A stretch of DNA of 64,000 nucleotides. It comes from Phaeobacter porticola (GTDB lineage Bacteria > Pseudomonadota > Alphaproteobacteria > Rhodobacterales > Rhodobacteraceae). The notes below the pieces were generated by a model. The model worked only from the letters and a program-made list of their open reading frames with translations, was not told the origin of the DNA and did no database searches. The stretch lies in assembly GCF_001888185.1 (NCBI RefSeq), contig NZ_CP016364.1, positions 2,170,001-2,234,000 of the forward strand. The letters are read 5' to 3'. The stretch's first letter is position 1; each line of letters opens with the position of its first letter. Shown here in pieces: positions 37,382 to 46,636 of the stretch. Made by a program: the position numbers and the translations under genes.

Positions 37382-38770
37382 TCAGAGCAGCAATACCCCA
37401 GCCAGCCCGAGAAAGGCAAAGAAACCAACAATATCAGTCACCGTCGTCACAAAGGCGCCGGAGGCCAGCGCCGGATCGACGCCGATCTTCTCCAAAATAA
37501 TCGGGACCGCCGTACCTGCCAGCCCCGCGACGACCAGATTGATCACCATAGCGACGGCGATCACCACACCCAGCAAGGGCGAGCCAAACCATAGAATGCC
37601 GACAACGGCCATGATCAGGGCAAAGGCGATGCCGTTTACCAGACCCACCAGAACCTCCCGCCGGATCACCCGCCAGACGTTGGAGCCAGTGAGGTCGCGG
37701 GTGGCGAGCGCGCGCACCGCCACCGTCAGCGATTGCGTACCGGCATTGCCGCCCATGGAGGCCACGATGGGCATCAGCACCGCCAGCGCCACAAATTCGG
37801 CAATCGTCGCCTCAAACTGGGCGATCACCAGCGAGGCCAGAATTGCGGTGGCGAGGTTCACCGCCAGCCAGGGAAAGCGCTGCTTGGTCGTGGCCATAAC
37901 GCGGTCAGCAAGGCTGCCCTCGCCCACACCGGCCAGGCGCAGGATGTCTTCTTCGTGTTCTTCGTCCAGAACCACCATCGCGTCATCCATTGTGATGACA
38001 CCCACCAGCCGTCCCTCATCGTCGACCACGGGGGCCGAAATCAGGTGGTATTGGTTGAAAGCATAGGCCACGTCTTCCTCGTCCTGATCGGCGGGAATGA
38101 TCTGAAACGTTTCCTCGACGATATCACCCAGCGGCACCTCGCGTTTGGAGGACATGATGCGGCCAAGCGTGACATTGCCCACCGGATGTAACCGTGGGTC
38201 GACCAGAACGACATGGTAGAACTGATCCGGCAGATGATCCGATTCCCGCATGAAATCAATCGCCTGTCCCACCGTCCAGTGATCCGGGGCCATCACCACC
38301 TCGCGCTGCATCAGACGGCCGGCGGAATTCTCAGGATAGCTCAGCGATTGTTCGACCGCGACCCGGTCCGCATCTTCCAGCGTGTTGAGGATGGCCTCTT
38401 GCTGCGGCTCTTCCAGATCCTCCAGCAGGTCAACGACATCATCGCTTTCCAGATCACGCACCGCCTCAGCCAGAACCTGCGGCGCCAGCAGAGAAATAAC
38501 CTCTTCGCGGATGCTCTCGTCCAGTTCCGACAGGATCTCGCCGTCGAATTCCCGGCCATAGAGGTGTATCAGCCGCCCTCGCTCAGAGGCGCTGATCTGT
38601 TCCAGAAGGTCAGCGATGTCGGCCGCATGCAGTGGCTCCATCAGCGCGGTCAGCTGCGCCTGATCCTCCGCCTCCACCGCATCCAAGATCTGGGTGACCC
38701 GTTTGCGGTCCAGCTCGTAAGCATCCTCAGACGTGGACTCAACTGGCTCCTGGTGGTCATCTGCAATCAT
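37382..38770 (-). CDS. mgtE: MgtE magnesium transporter
   Basis: A 462-residue Mg2+ channel. The cytosolic N domain (about 25-130) is superhelical (LHAADIADLLEQISASERGRLIHL). The CBS pair (about 140-260) contains LMQREVVMAPDHWTVGQAIDFMRES and SAPVVDDEGRLVGVITMDDAM, which sense Mg2+. A connecting helix leads to five membrane segments with the pore motif PIVASMGGNAGTQS. AAGGGG lies upstream of the ATG. Divergent from guanine deaminase. Confidence 0.95.
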   Translation of the reverse strand: MIADDHQEPVESTSEDAYELDRKRVTQILDAVEAEDQAQLTALMEPLHAADIADLLEQISASERGRLIHLYGREFDGEILSELDESIREEVISLLAPQVLAEAVRDLESDDVVDLLEDLEEPQQEAILNTLEDADRVAVEQSLSYPENSAGRLMQREVVMAPDHWTVGQAIDFMRESDHLPDQFYHVVLVDPRLHPVGNVTLGRIMSSKREVPLGDIVEETFQIIPADQDEEDVAYAFNQYHLISAPVVDDEGRLVGVITMDDAMVVLDEEHEEDILRLAGVGEGSLADRVMATTKQRFPWLAVNLATAILASLVIAQFEATIAEFVALAVLMPIVASMGGNAGTQSLTVAVRALATRDLTGSNVWRVIRREVLVGLVNGIAFALIMAVVGILWFGSPLLGVVIAVAMVINLVVAGLAGTAVPIILEKIGVDPALASGAFVTTVTDIVGFFAFLGLAGVLLL

Positions 38771-38905
38771 CTGAGGCCCCTTTTCGCGCTTGCTTCTGGA
38801 ATAAAAGAAGCAGTTACCGAAAAACAATGACAATGACGTAATTTACCGCCGATGATGCTGCGCGTATCCTGTGGACCGCAGTTTGGCAAGAAAGGACCGC
38901 GTCTT

Positions 38906-40192
38906 ATGCAGGCAGACTATATCTTACGAGGACAGGTTCTTTCGTTTACAGACACCCCCTTTGAGGGTGACAGCCCTGAGGCGGCGGCTGAGCTGCATGA
39001 GGCGGTCGCCATCGGTGGTGGCAAGGTGCTGGAATTGGGCACATGGGAGGGCCTGCGCAAGGCCCATCCGGCGGCAGAGTTGGTGGACCACGGCGACCGG
39101 CTTATCCTGGCGGGGTTTGTCGATGCTCATGTGCATTTCCCCCAGACCGCGATTATTGCCAGTTGGGGCAAGCGGCTGATTGACTGGCTGAACAGCTATA
39201 CCTTTCCCGAGGAGATGCGGTTTGGTGATCGGTCTTATGCAGATGAGATCGCCGGACGATATCTGGATCTGACCCGCGCCAATGGCACCACCACGATGTG
39301 CAGCTATTGCACCATCCATCCCGAAAGCGTGGATGCGTTTTTCACCGCCGCGCAGGCACGTGGGCAACGGGTTGTTGCGGGCAAGACCTGCATGGATCGC
39401 AACGCCCCCGACGGGCTGCGCGACACCGCGCAATCGGCCCATGACGACAGTGCCGCGCTGATTGGCCGCTGGCACGGGGTCGACCGGTTGTCCTATGCGA
39501 TCACGCCACGGTTCTCTCCCACCTCGACACCCGAACAGCTGGAGGCGATGGGCGCGCTTTGGGCCGATCATCCGGACTGCCTGATGCAGACCCATCTGAG
39601 CGAGCAGACGGATGAGATTGCCTGGGTGAAATCGCTGTTTCCCGAGGCGCGGGATTATCTGGACACCTATGAGCAATTTGGCCTGCTGGGCGCACGCGGT
39701 CTTTATGGGCACGCCATCCATCTGGAAGACCGCGAGCGCGCCCGGCTGCACGAGGTTGGCGCGGCGCTGGTGCATTGCCCGACCTCCAACACCTTCATCG
39801 GGTCTGGGCTGTTCGACATGGCCGGGCTGATGGCTGAGGGGCAACGCATTGGTCTCGCCACAGATACCGGTGGCGGCTCCAGTTTCTCGATGCTGCGCAC
39901 CATGGCGGCGGCCTATGAGGTTGGTCAGCTGCGCGGCACGCCGCTGCATGCGGCACAATTGCTGTGGCTGGCCACGCAGGGCTCGGCCCGCGCGCTGCAT
40001 ATGGGAGACCAGATTGGCAATATCGCCCCAGGCATGGAGGCAGATCTGGTGGTGCTGGATCTGGCCTCAACCCCTGCCATTGCGCAGCGCAACGCCGGGG
40101 CGAAAGACCTCTGGGAGGCGGTTTTTGCCACCATCATGATGGGCGATGACCGGGCGGTTGCCGAGGTCTGGATCAATGGCGCGCGCGGCTGA
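38906..40192 (+). CDS. guaD: Guanine deaminase
   Basis: Deaminates guanine to xanthine in purine salvage or degradation. A 428-residue amidohydrolase with zinc site GFVDAHVHFPQT near residue 75, GTTTMCSYCTIHPES, TCMDRNAPDGLRD, further metal ligands in THLSEQTDEIAW and GHAIHLEDRE, and the metal-ligating aspartate in GLATDTGGGSSFS. These are guanine-deaminase-specific. AAAGGA lies 9 nt before the ATG. It is convergent with a second purine amidohydrolase at 40321. Confidence 0.94.
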   Translation: MQADYILRGQVLSFTDTPFEGDSPEAAAELHEAVAIGGGKVLELGTWEGLRKAHPAAELVDHGDRLILAGFVDAHVHFPQTAIIASWGKRLIDWLNSYTFPEEMRFGDRSYADEIAGRYLDLTRANGTTTMCSYCTIHPESVDAFFTAAQARGQRVVAGKTCMDRNAPDGLRDTAQSAHDDSAALIGRWHGVDRLSYAITPRFSPTSTPEQLEAMGALWADHPDCLMQTHLSEQTDEIAWVKSLFPEARDYLDTYEQFGLLGARGLYGHAIHLEDRERARLHEVGAALVHCPTSNTFIGSGLFDMAGLMAEGQRIGLATDTGGGSSFSMLRTMAAAYEVGQLRGTPLHAAQLLWLATQGSARALHMGDQIGNIAPGMEADLVVLDLASTPAIAQRNAGAKDLWEAVFATIMMGDDRAVAEVWINGARG

Positions 40193-40320
40193 ACCGTGCA
40201 GCAACAGGACGTCAAAGCGACGGAGGCGCTGACGCGCCTCTGCCTCCGGCTGGGATCTTTGTGCCTGAAGATAGGGGCCGCCCTGTCGCCGATTTGGTCA
40301 GCTGCGTAAGGCCAGTACCG

Positions 40321-41661
40321 TCAGGCCAGTAGCATCAGCCGTGTGGTGGCTTTTTGGTGCCGTTCCAGGAGCCCCGGCAGATCCATGGTCGCCAAGTTGC
40401 TATCGCGGATGATCTGACGCCCCTCGACGAAGAGATGTTTCACCTGTGCAGGCCCTGCCAGCAACAGTGCTGCCGGATCCCAGCTGCCGCTTGAGGCAAC
40501 GCCGGTTACGTCCCAGATGGCGATATCGGCGCGTTTGCCCACCGCAAGCTGTCCCACATCGGGCCGACCCAGCACCTCTGCCCCGCCGCGCGTGGCGATT
40601 TCCAACGCTTCATAGGCGCTCATGGCATCGGCGCCCTGCGCGACCCGTTGCAAAAGCATGGCCTGACGCGCCTCACTGATCAGGCTGGCCATATCATTGC
40701 TGGCCGATCCATCCACGCCCAGTCCGACCGGCACCCGCGCATCGCGCATGGCGCGCAGTGGCGCGATACCGCTGCCAAGACGGCAGTTGGAACAGGGGCA
40801 ATGGGCCACGCCGGTCCGGGTCCGGGCAAAGAGGTCAATCTCCTCAGCATCCAGTTTCACACAATGGGCATGCCAGACATCGGGGCCAGTCCAGCCCAGA
40901 TCCTCGGCGTATTGGCCAGGGCGACAGCCGAACTGCGCCAGCGAATAGGCGATATCCTCGTCGTTTTCGGCCAGATGGGTGTGCAGCATCACCCCCTTGT
41001 CCCGCGCCAGAAGCGCGCTGTCGCGCATCAGTTCGCGGCTGACGGAAAATGGAGAACAGGGCGCCAGCGCCACCCGGCACATGGATCCTTCGGCGGGGTC
41101 GTGGAACCGGTCAACCACCCGGATCATATCGTCGAGAATGGCGCGCTCATCCTCGACCAGGCTGTCCGGCGGCAGGCCACCCGCGCTTTCGCCGATGCTC
41201 ATGGCGCCACGGGTCGGCTGGAAACGCAGGCCAATGTCACCTGCGGCCTCAATCGTGTCCTCAAGCCTGCTGCCATTGGGATAAAGGTAGAGATGATCAG
41301 ACGTGAGCGTGCAGCCCGAGAAGGCCAGCTCCACCAAACCCAGCTGGGCGGAGACATGGATGTCATCCGGCGTGAAGGCGGACCAGATCGGATAGAGCCG
41401 TTTCAGCCAGCCAAACAGCAACGCATCCTGCGCACCCGGCACCGCGCGGGTCAGGTTCTGATAGAGATGGTGGTGGGTGTTCACCAGACCGGGCGTCACC
41501 ACACAGCCCTTGCCGCTGATCACCTCGCCACTTGTGGTCAGATCGCTGCCAATCTCAGCAATCACCCCATTGCGAATGCGCAGATCCGCATGGATCAGCT
41601 TGCGCCGCTGATCATCCATAGTCAGCGCAATATCAATATCTTGGATCAGAATTTCAGGCAC
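40321..41661 (-). CDS. 8-oxoguanine deaminase / atrazine-chlorohydrolase-type amidohydrolase
   Basis: A 446-residue amidohydrolase related to TrzN/AtzB and Pa0142-type 8-oxoguanine deaminases. Metal ligands are visible in VTPGLVNTHHHLYQNLTRA (HHH near residue 63), HTHLAENDED, WHAHCVKL, and GLGVDGSASNDMASLISEAR; the HxH of the first motif is preserved. LAPCSPFSVSRELMR is also typical. It is likely an 8-oxoguanine or related oxidised-purine deaminase, fitting the convergent guaD, but a triazine-like substrate cannot be ruled out. Confidence 0.87.
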   Translation of the reverse strand: MPEILIQDIDIALTMDDQRRKLIHADLRIRNGVIAEIGSDLTTSGEVISGKGCVVTPGLVNTHHHLYQNLTRAVPGAQDALLFGWLKRLYPIWSAFTPDDIHVSAQLGLVELAFSGCTLTSDHLYLYPNGSRLEDTIEAAGDIGLRFQPTRGAMSIGESAGGLPPDSLVEDERAILDDMIRVVDRFHDPAEGSMCRVALAPCSPFSVSRELMRDSALLARDKGVMLHTHLAENDEDIAYSLAQFGCRPGQYAEDLGWTGPDVWHAHCVKLDAEEIDLFARTRTGVAHCPCSNCRLGSGIAPLRAMRDARVPVGLGVDGSASNDMASLISEARQAMLLQRVAQGADAMSAYEALEIATRGGAEVLGRPDVGQLAVGKRADIAIWDVTGVASSGSWDPAALLLAGPAQVKHLFVEGRQIIRDSNLATMDLPGLLERHQKATTRLMLLA

Positions 41662-41773
41662 AGGTCACACTCCATCAGGCTGCCCATTTCGGTGAAGTGT
41701 GAAGACGCGCCGACAGAATAAGGGCAAAGGACTCGGCGCGTTGGAATTGTTTAACTGATTATTTGCAGGCAGT

Positions 41774-42568
41774 TCAAGCGGTTTGCTGGATGAGTGCAAG
41801 CGCTGCGGCATGCAGCTCTGGCGTGGCGGCTGCAAGCACCTGTCCGCCCTCATGCGCCGGGTGACCCTGCCAGTTGGTCACCACCCCGCCCGCCGCCTGT
41901 ATAACCGCAATTGGCGCCTGAATGTCATAGGCGTTGAGACCTGCCTCAATCACCAGATCACATTGCCCGGCCGCCAGCAGCGCATAGGCGTAACAATCCA
42001 TACCGTAGCGGGTGAGGCGCACCTGAGATGAAACCCGCTGGAAGGCGGCGCGTTCGGCCTCGGTGCCGACTTCTGGGAATGTGGTGAACAGCGTTGCCTC
42101 GGACAGGCTGCGGGTGGCGCGCGTGACAAGTGCGCTGTGACCGAGCGGACCAGTCAGACTGGCTCCTTCTGGCGTGCCGATAAAGCGCTCGCCGATATAA
42201 GGCTGATCGACGATACCCAGAAACGGACCATCTGCATCCCCCAGCGCGATCAGCACCCCCCAAGTTGGGGTACCACTGATAAAGCCGCGGGTGCCGTCAA
42301 TCGGATCAAGAACCCAGGTACGACCAGACTGGCCGTGTGTTTCGCCAAATTCCTCGCCAAGGATGCTGTCCTCGGGGCGCAGTTCGGCAAGTACGGACCG
42401 CATCGCCTGTTCGGCAGCGCGATCAGCAATGGTGACAGGATCAAAACCAGCGTCCAGCTTATTGTCGGATTGCAGCCCGGCTGAACGAAAATGTGGCAAG
42501 ATGGCCTGGCGTGCAGCATCGGCCATCCGATGGGCAACCTCCAGATCTGAAAACGCGGCTGAAGTCAT
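41774..42568 (-). CDS. hisN: Inositol monophosphatase-family (HisN-like histidinol-phosphatase)
   Basis: A 264-residue Li+-sensitive phosphatase superfamily member with metal motifs DPVTIADRAAEQAMR, LGEEFGE, and WVLDPIDGTRGFISGTPTWG near residue 95, and the C-terminal YDIQAPIAVIQAAGGVVTNWQG. RxFxxGxPxWGxLIA is the pattern seen in HisN (histidinol-phosphatase) rather than SuhB. The XRE regulator gene lies 65 bp upstream on the same strand. Substrate assignment is from subfamily pattern, not proof. Confidence 0.82.
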   Translation of the reverse strand: MTSAAFSDLEVAHRMADAARQAILPHFRSAGLQSDNKLDAGFDPVTIADRAAEQAMRSVLAELRPEDSILGEEFGETHGQSGRTWVLDPIDGTRGFISGTPTWGVLIALGDADGPFLGIVDQPYIGERFIGTPEGASLTGPLGHSALVTRATRSLSEATLFTTFPEVGTEAERAAFQRVSSQVRLTRYGMDCYAYALLAAGQCDLVIEAGLNAYDIQAPIAVIQAAGGVVTNWQGHPAHEGGQVLAAATPELHAAALALIQQTA

Positions 42569-42633
42569 ACCCAGATGGGTGACATTCAACCGCGCATATT
42601 TCAAGCCCCAAGCCCCCACTTGGGGCCGGAATA

Positions 42634-43011
42634 TCAGGCTGCGTCGCTGAGCACGCGCGCCAGCTCAAACAGGCGGCGGCGCTGGTTCTCAGGGATAGCA
42701 TAGTAGGAGCGCACCAGATCCAGCGCTTCCTTGTCGCCCATCAGATCATCCGGCACCTGAGATTTGCCCGAGGCCGCATCCGCAGCACCCTCGTCCTGCA
42801 GACCTTCGAAAAAGAAGCTGACAGGCACGCCAAGCGCGTCCGAGATATCCCAGAGCCGGGAGGCGCTGACCCGGTTTGCACCGGTTTCGTATTTCTGAAT
42901 TTGCTGGAATTTGATTCCAACCAGCTCTGCGAGCTGTTGTTGCGTCATGCCGATGAGCCACCGGCGATGCCGGATACGTTTCCCCACGTGCACGTCCACT
43001 GGATGAGCCAT
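42634..43011 (-). CDS. XRE-family helix-turn-helix regulator
   Basis: A 125-residue regulator of a widespread alphaproteobacterial type: MAHPVDVHVGKRIRHRRWLIGMTQQQLAELVGIKFQQIQKYETGANRVSASRLWDISDALGVPVSFFFEGL. The HTH spans residues 10-70. The C-terminal part ends in a conserved helix (ALDLVRSYYAIPENQRRRLFELARVL). Targets cannot be predicted. It probably shares a transcript with the downstream HisN-like gene. Confidence 0.9.
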   Translation of the reverse strand: MAHPVDVHVGKRIRHRRWLIGMTQQQLAELVGIKFQQIQKYETGANRVSASRLWDISDALGVPVSFFFEGLQDEGAADAASGKSQVPDDLMGDKEALDLVRSYYAIPENQRRRLFELARVLSDAA

Positions 43012-43377
43012 GCGTTTCTCCTAAAGATTTAAAAACTGGGCGCCACCCTGGCCGTTTTTTTCAACCCCCGCTCCCTCGGCAGATGCCGCATGAGCCCAAT
43101 GTTGCAAAAAACCCGAAAGTCCCCCTCAAAACGAACAAGGCGTTCCCATTGGCGTCGAGTGTACGACCTTAACGGTTGAATTCAAGCCATCGCTCTCGCC
43201 GTGCTGCGTGTCTACAGAGCAAACGCATGATTTCATACGCCAAATTTATTTCACTTTTTTGCATGTTTTACTGATGTTCCGCACCTCCCCATAAATAGTG
43301 AGGTGCTTCTCATGCGAATCTGGCATGGTTTCAAGGTCTCGAATCATCTTACCCCATGCCACATATGGAAAAATAAT
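43012..43377. promoter_or_regulatory. Divergent promoter region, AT-rich right half (366 bp)
   Basis: Holds promoters for the minus-strand XRE gene and the plus-strand quinone oxidoreductase. GCACCTC (43281-43287) and GAGGTGC (43300-43306) form a 7-bp inverted repeat with a 12-nt spacer. The right arm contains GAGGTG, a good ribosome site 6 nt before an in-frame ATG at 43312. Confidence 0.55.
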
Positions 43378-44340
43378 ATGCGCGCCTACCGTGTTAACGA
43401 ATTCAATATTGCTCCGACTATCGCGCTAGTTGACATGGCTTCACCCAAGCGCGGGGAAGTTGCAGTGGAAATACACGCCTGCGGGTTGAACTTTGCCGAT
43501 CTCCTTCTGCTTTCTGGTCGTTATCAGGATACCCCTGCCCTCCCCTTTACGCCGGGCCTGGAATTGGCAGGCGTAATACAGGCGATAGGCCCTGATGTTG
43601 ACGGGTTGGCAATTGGCGACCGGGTGGCCGTATTTTCTGGTCAGGGCGGGTTGGCCGAAGCCGGCGTGTTTCCAGCAGATCGTGTGGCACGGATCCCGGA
43701 CGAGATGTCCTTTGTCGATGCGGCGGCGTTTCAGATCGCCTATGGCACGGGCCTGGTTGCGCTGGACCATTGCGCGCGGTTGCAACCGGAAGAGACACTG
43801 TTGGTCACAGGAGCCGCCGGCGGCGTTGGACTGACGGCGGTAGAAATCGGCAAACGGATGGGGGCGCGGGTCATTGCCCATGCACGCGGCGCTGAAAAGC
43901 TGGCTGTCGCCCAAGCTGCTGGCGCTGATCATCTGATCGATGCCAGCGAAGATCTGCGTCAGGCAGTCAAAGATCTGGGGGGCGCTGATGTGGTCTATGA
44001 CGCCATTGGCGGCGAGGTCTGGAAAGCCGCTTTTCGCGCCACCAACCCCGGCGGGCGACTGCTGCCTATTGGCTTTGCCGGAGGTGAGGTGCCACAGATC
44101 CCGGCCAATCACTTACTGGTCAAAAACCTCAGTGTGATCGGATTCTATTTTGGCGGCTACCTGAAGAGCCACCCGTTGGTGGTGCGGGGTGCAATTGAAC
44201 GGCTGATTGGTTGGTACAAGGACGGATCACTTCGTCCACATGTCAGCCATGTTTTGCCACTGGACCAGACCGACGCGGCCCTTGAGTTGCTGCGCAGTCG
44301 CAAGGCCACAGGTAAGGTAGTGATCACCCTACGGGCGTGA
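43378..44340 (+). CDS. NADPH:quinone oxidoreductase family protein
   Basis: A 320-residue MDR-superfamily quinone oxidoreductase. Shows HACGLNFADLLLLSGRYQDTPALPFTPGLELAGVI, then the nucleotide-binding VTGAAGGVGLTAVEIGKRMGARVIAHA near residue 145, and SVIGFYFGGYLKSHPLV, typical of the NADPH:quinone reductase group without catalytic zinc. The family start MRAYRV lies at 43378, but the only good ribosome site (GAGGTG) serves an ATG at 43312, adding 22 residues. Start therefore uncertain. Confidence 0.87.
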   Translation: MRAYRVNEFNIAPTIALVDMASPKRGEVAVEIHACGLNFADLLLLSGRYQDTPALPFTPGLELAGVIQAIGPDVDGLAIGDRVAVFSGQGGLAEAGVFPADRVARIPDEMSFVDAAAFQIAYGTGLVALDHCARLQPEETLLVTGAAGGVGLTAVEIGKRMGARVIAHARGAEKLAVAQAAGADHLIDASEDLRQAVKDLGGADVVYDAIGGEVWKAAFRATNPGGRLLPIGFAGGEVPQIPANHLLVKNLSVIGFYFGGYLKSHPLVVRGAIERLIGWYKDGSLRPHVSHVLPLDQTDAALELLRSRKATGKVVITLRA

Positions 44341-44469
44341 ACGGGGCGAGGTGCCAGATCGCCACGCCAGACTTATCGCCACTCAGGGATTACACAAGCA
44401 TATAGGCGGCGATCTCTGTGCCCCCGCCTCTTTATCCGTCGGGATCGGCGCCAACCCCCGCGGCTGGGG

Positions 44470-45363
44470 TTAAGCAGCCGTCCAATGTGACTGAGCAGCT
44501 GCCAGCGGAGCGCTGATATTCTGAAAGGCCTTGCGTACCAGAAAGGCCAGCTCGCTCACCATAGGCGACCCCGAGGTCTCTGCGCCATAGAGATTGATCA
44601 GCTGCACCGGCAGTTCGGGCAGGTTGCCCGCGTGGTCGATCTGCACCAGATGCGGCGGCTCGGTGCCCTCTATCATGGTGTGGATCGCCAAATCCGCGCT
44701 CACCGTCGCTTCGATGGTGCGGTCGCTGTCGGTCTCGACCACCATGTCCCAGGCAATTCCAGCGACATCCAGCGCCCCAACCACCTTGGGGCGGAAGGTG
44801 CAGTAGCGGCCAAACGCCAGTTTAAGCGGACGTTGCCGCCAGGCCGACCCATTCGGGGCACCAATCCAGCACAGCGGACGTTCGGCCAGCGTTTCTCCAT
44901 TTTCAGAGGTGGTGGTTTCGGTGGTCAGGATCAGATCACATTCGCCGCGCGAAAACTGTTCCTTCAACGAGCGGGTAAAGCTTGAGATCAACTGCACCTT
45001 CACCCGTGGAAAAGACGCGTTGAAACGTTGCAGCACCTGCGGGATGGCCGGGTAGACAATATCATGTGGCACACCAAGGACGATTTCGCCTTCATAGGCC
45101 TGATCCGTCAGACGCCCAATCACCTCGTCATTCAGGGCAACCATGCGTCGCGCATAGGCCAAGAGCTGCTCTCCAGAGGCGGTAAGCGCAATGGTGCGGC
45201 CAGAGCGGTCCAGCAGTTGCAGGCCAAGCAACTCTTCCAGACGCTTAAGCTGCATCGACACCGCAGATTGGGTCAGATGCAGAAACCCAGCAGCGCGGGT
45301 AACACCGCCATTGTCAGCGACCGCCACAAACGACCGCAGCGTGGTGATATCCAAATTTCGCAT
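44470..45363 (-). CDS. LysR-family transcriptional regulator
   Basis: A 297-residue LysR protein with HTH in LRSFVAVADNGGVTRAAGFLHLTQSAVSMQLKRLEELLG and effector domain from about residue 92 (EIVLGVPHDIVYPAIPQVLQRFNASFP). AAGGAG lies 7 nt before the ATG chosen; two upstream in-frame start codons are too close. Divergent from the small DUF1127 gene, a pairing common in Rhodobacterales. TATCAA-N5-TTGATA between them is a LysR-type (T-N11-A) box. Confidence 0.88.
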   Translation of the reverse strand: MRNLDITTLRSFVAVADNGGVTRAAGFLHLTQSAVSMQLKRLEELLGLQLLDRSGRTIALTASGEQLLAYARRMVALNDEVIGRLTDQAYEGEIVLGVPHDIVYPAIPQVLQRFNASFPRVKVQLISSFTRSLKEQFSRGECDLILTTETTTSENGETLAERPLCWIGAPNGSAWRQRPLKLAFGRYCTFRPKVVGALDVAGIAWDMVVETDSDRTIEATVSADLAIHTMIEGTEPPHLVQIDHAGNLPELPVQLINLYGAETSGSPMVSELAFLVRKAFQNISAPLAAAQSHWTAA

Positions 45364-45430
45364 CATCACACTCCTTGATGATTGAGATCATAAACATTCG
45401 TTTTCAATATCAAACACAGCAAGGCATATA

Positions 45431-45447
45431 TATCAACATAATTGATA
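45431..45447. promoter_or_regulatory. Candidate LysR-type operator
   Basis: TATCAA (45431-45436) and TTGATA (45442-45447) with a 5-nt spacer form the T-N11-A dyad typical of LysR proteins, in an AT-rich 127-bp divergent promoter. Confidence 0.6.
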
Positions 45448-45490
45448 GCAAAGCGATCCATCATCAGCGATCCAGAAAAGGACACAAAAT

Positions 45491-45715
45491 ATGACCTATA
45501 TGGACAACAGCCTCTGCTCCAGCGCCTGCAGCACCCCCACCCCGCGCCGTTCAGTTTTTGCCGCCATTGGACAGCGCCTGGCAATTCGCCGCGAACGTCG
45601 GATGCTGGCGCAGCTAGACCAGAGCGCCCTCAACGACATGGGTATTAGCAAGGATGCGGCAGACGTCGAATCCCGGCGCAAAATTTGGGACGCACCAAGC
45701 AACTGGAGTCGCTAA
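45491..45715 (+). CDS. DUF1127 domain small protein
   Basis: A 74-residue protein with the conserved DUF1127 core AIRRERRMLAQLDQSALNDMGISKDAADVESRRKIWD (residues 31-68). AAAGGA lies 8 nt before the ATG. Short DUF1127 proteins in alphaproteobacteria have been linked to small-RNA or phosphate/oxidative stress regulation; for this one no function is known. It is divergent from the LysR gene and ends just before a terminator. Confidence 0.86.
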   Translation: MTYMDNSLCSSACSTPTPRRSVFAAIGQRLAIRRERRMLAQLDQSALNDMGISKDAADVESRRKIWDAPSNWSR

Positions 45716-45757
45716 ACAAAACGGCACCAAAAAAATCTTGCGCCTTGTGCAAGCTAC

Positions 45758-45786
45758 CAAAAAGGTCCGCTAAGCGGGCCTTTTTT
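45758..45786 (+). terminator. Rho-independent terminator after the DUF1127 gene
   Basis: GGTCCGC (45764-45770) and GCGGGCC (45774-45780) with one G-U pair around TAA, followed by TTTTTT (45781-45786) and preceded by A-rich sequence, so it may work both ways. Confidence 0.85.
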
Positions 45787-45960
45787 GGATGCGCCCCCCT
45801 TCCCGAGGTCGGGCCATTGGCCTGGCGATTGCTGCGGCACAACAGGGTCGCCCGGTATCTCTTTAATCTCCCGCTCTAACATCCGACCGATAGCCCCTCG
45901 TGAAATCTACGGTCTGAAGATTTCGCGCACATAGAATTCTTTGAAGTTAAAGCGATAGCG

Positions 45961-46377
45961 ATGCTATTGGACAATAGATTTTCACATTTGCGTCAGCGGA
46001 TTACACATGCAGCCCCGAAGATTTTTCTCGCACTGGTTCTTACTCTCGTGTCCACGACGGCTTCAACAGCGCAAAACAAGTATGATGCTTTCTGGGGCCA
46101 GTTCATGGCGGCAGCCTTGATTGCAGATACTTGCAGGGGTGTACAAAGGTCTTCAGGCCATGGTGCTGTATCCATCGGTGTCGCCAGTGATGGTTTGCGC
46201 GAGCAGCGGCTACTGCGTGTACTCTACTACGGAAACGAAAAAAAGCTGACACACTTGGGGCATACAACCCTGGCCATGAGCAACGTAAGCACTGACGAAC
46301 CGCAAAACCTGTGCCGCTTTGCGCGCAAAGTTGCACGCACGGATGACAAAATCGGCCGTTTTCTGAGAGTGAATTGA
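45961..46377 (+). CDS. Exported hypothetical protein
   Basis: A 138-residue protein with an N-terminal signal peptide (IFLALVLTLVSTTASTAQN, cleavage near residue 38). The mature part has one internal cysteine pair candidate (DTCRGVQ, NLCRFAR). I do not recognise the family with confidence. The region is AT-richer than its neighbours and the ribosome site is weak, so the start and even the status are less sure. A 7-bp inverted repeat (45902-45908/45918-45924) lies upstream. Confidence 0.6.
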   Translation: MLLDNRFSHLRQRITHAAPKIFLALVLTLVSTTASTAQNKYDAFWGQFMAAALIADTCRGVQRSSGHGAVSIGVASDGLREQRLLRVLYYGNEKKLTHLGHTTLAMSNVSTDEPQNLCRFARKVARTDDKIGRFLRVN

Positions 46378-46636
46378 AAACACAGCCGTCGATTCACGCC
46401 GGGATACAACCGAAAGTTCCAGCGGCCTGCCGCTCATACAATTTGAACCAAGAAAATCCGCTCTGCTTAAGAGCCGCGTGGGTATTCACCCCTTTTGAAA
46501 ACGCGCGGCCCTGCCGCTTACTCTCGCGGAACGTCAGCCGGGTTTGGCCCGTAGCCGAAGGCAGACCCAACCTTAAGGCATATTTGTCGACAACCGTGCC
46601 AAATCTTTGATCTTCAGCCCAGACTTGCCGCGCCCC

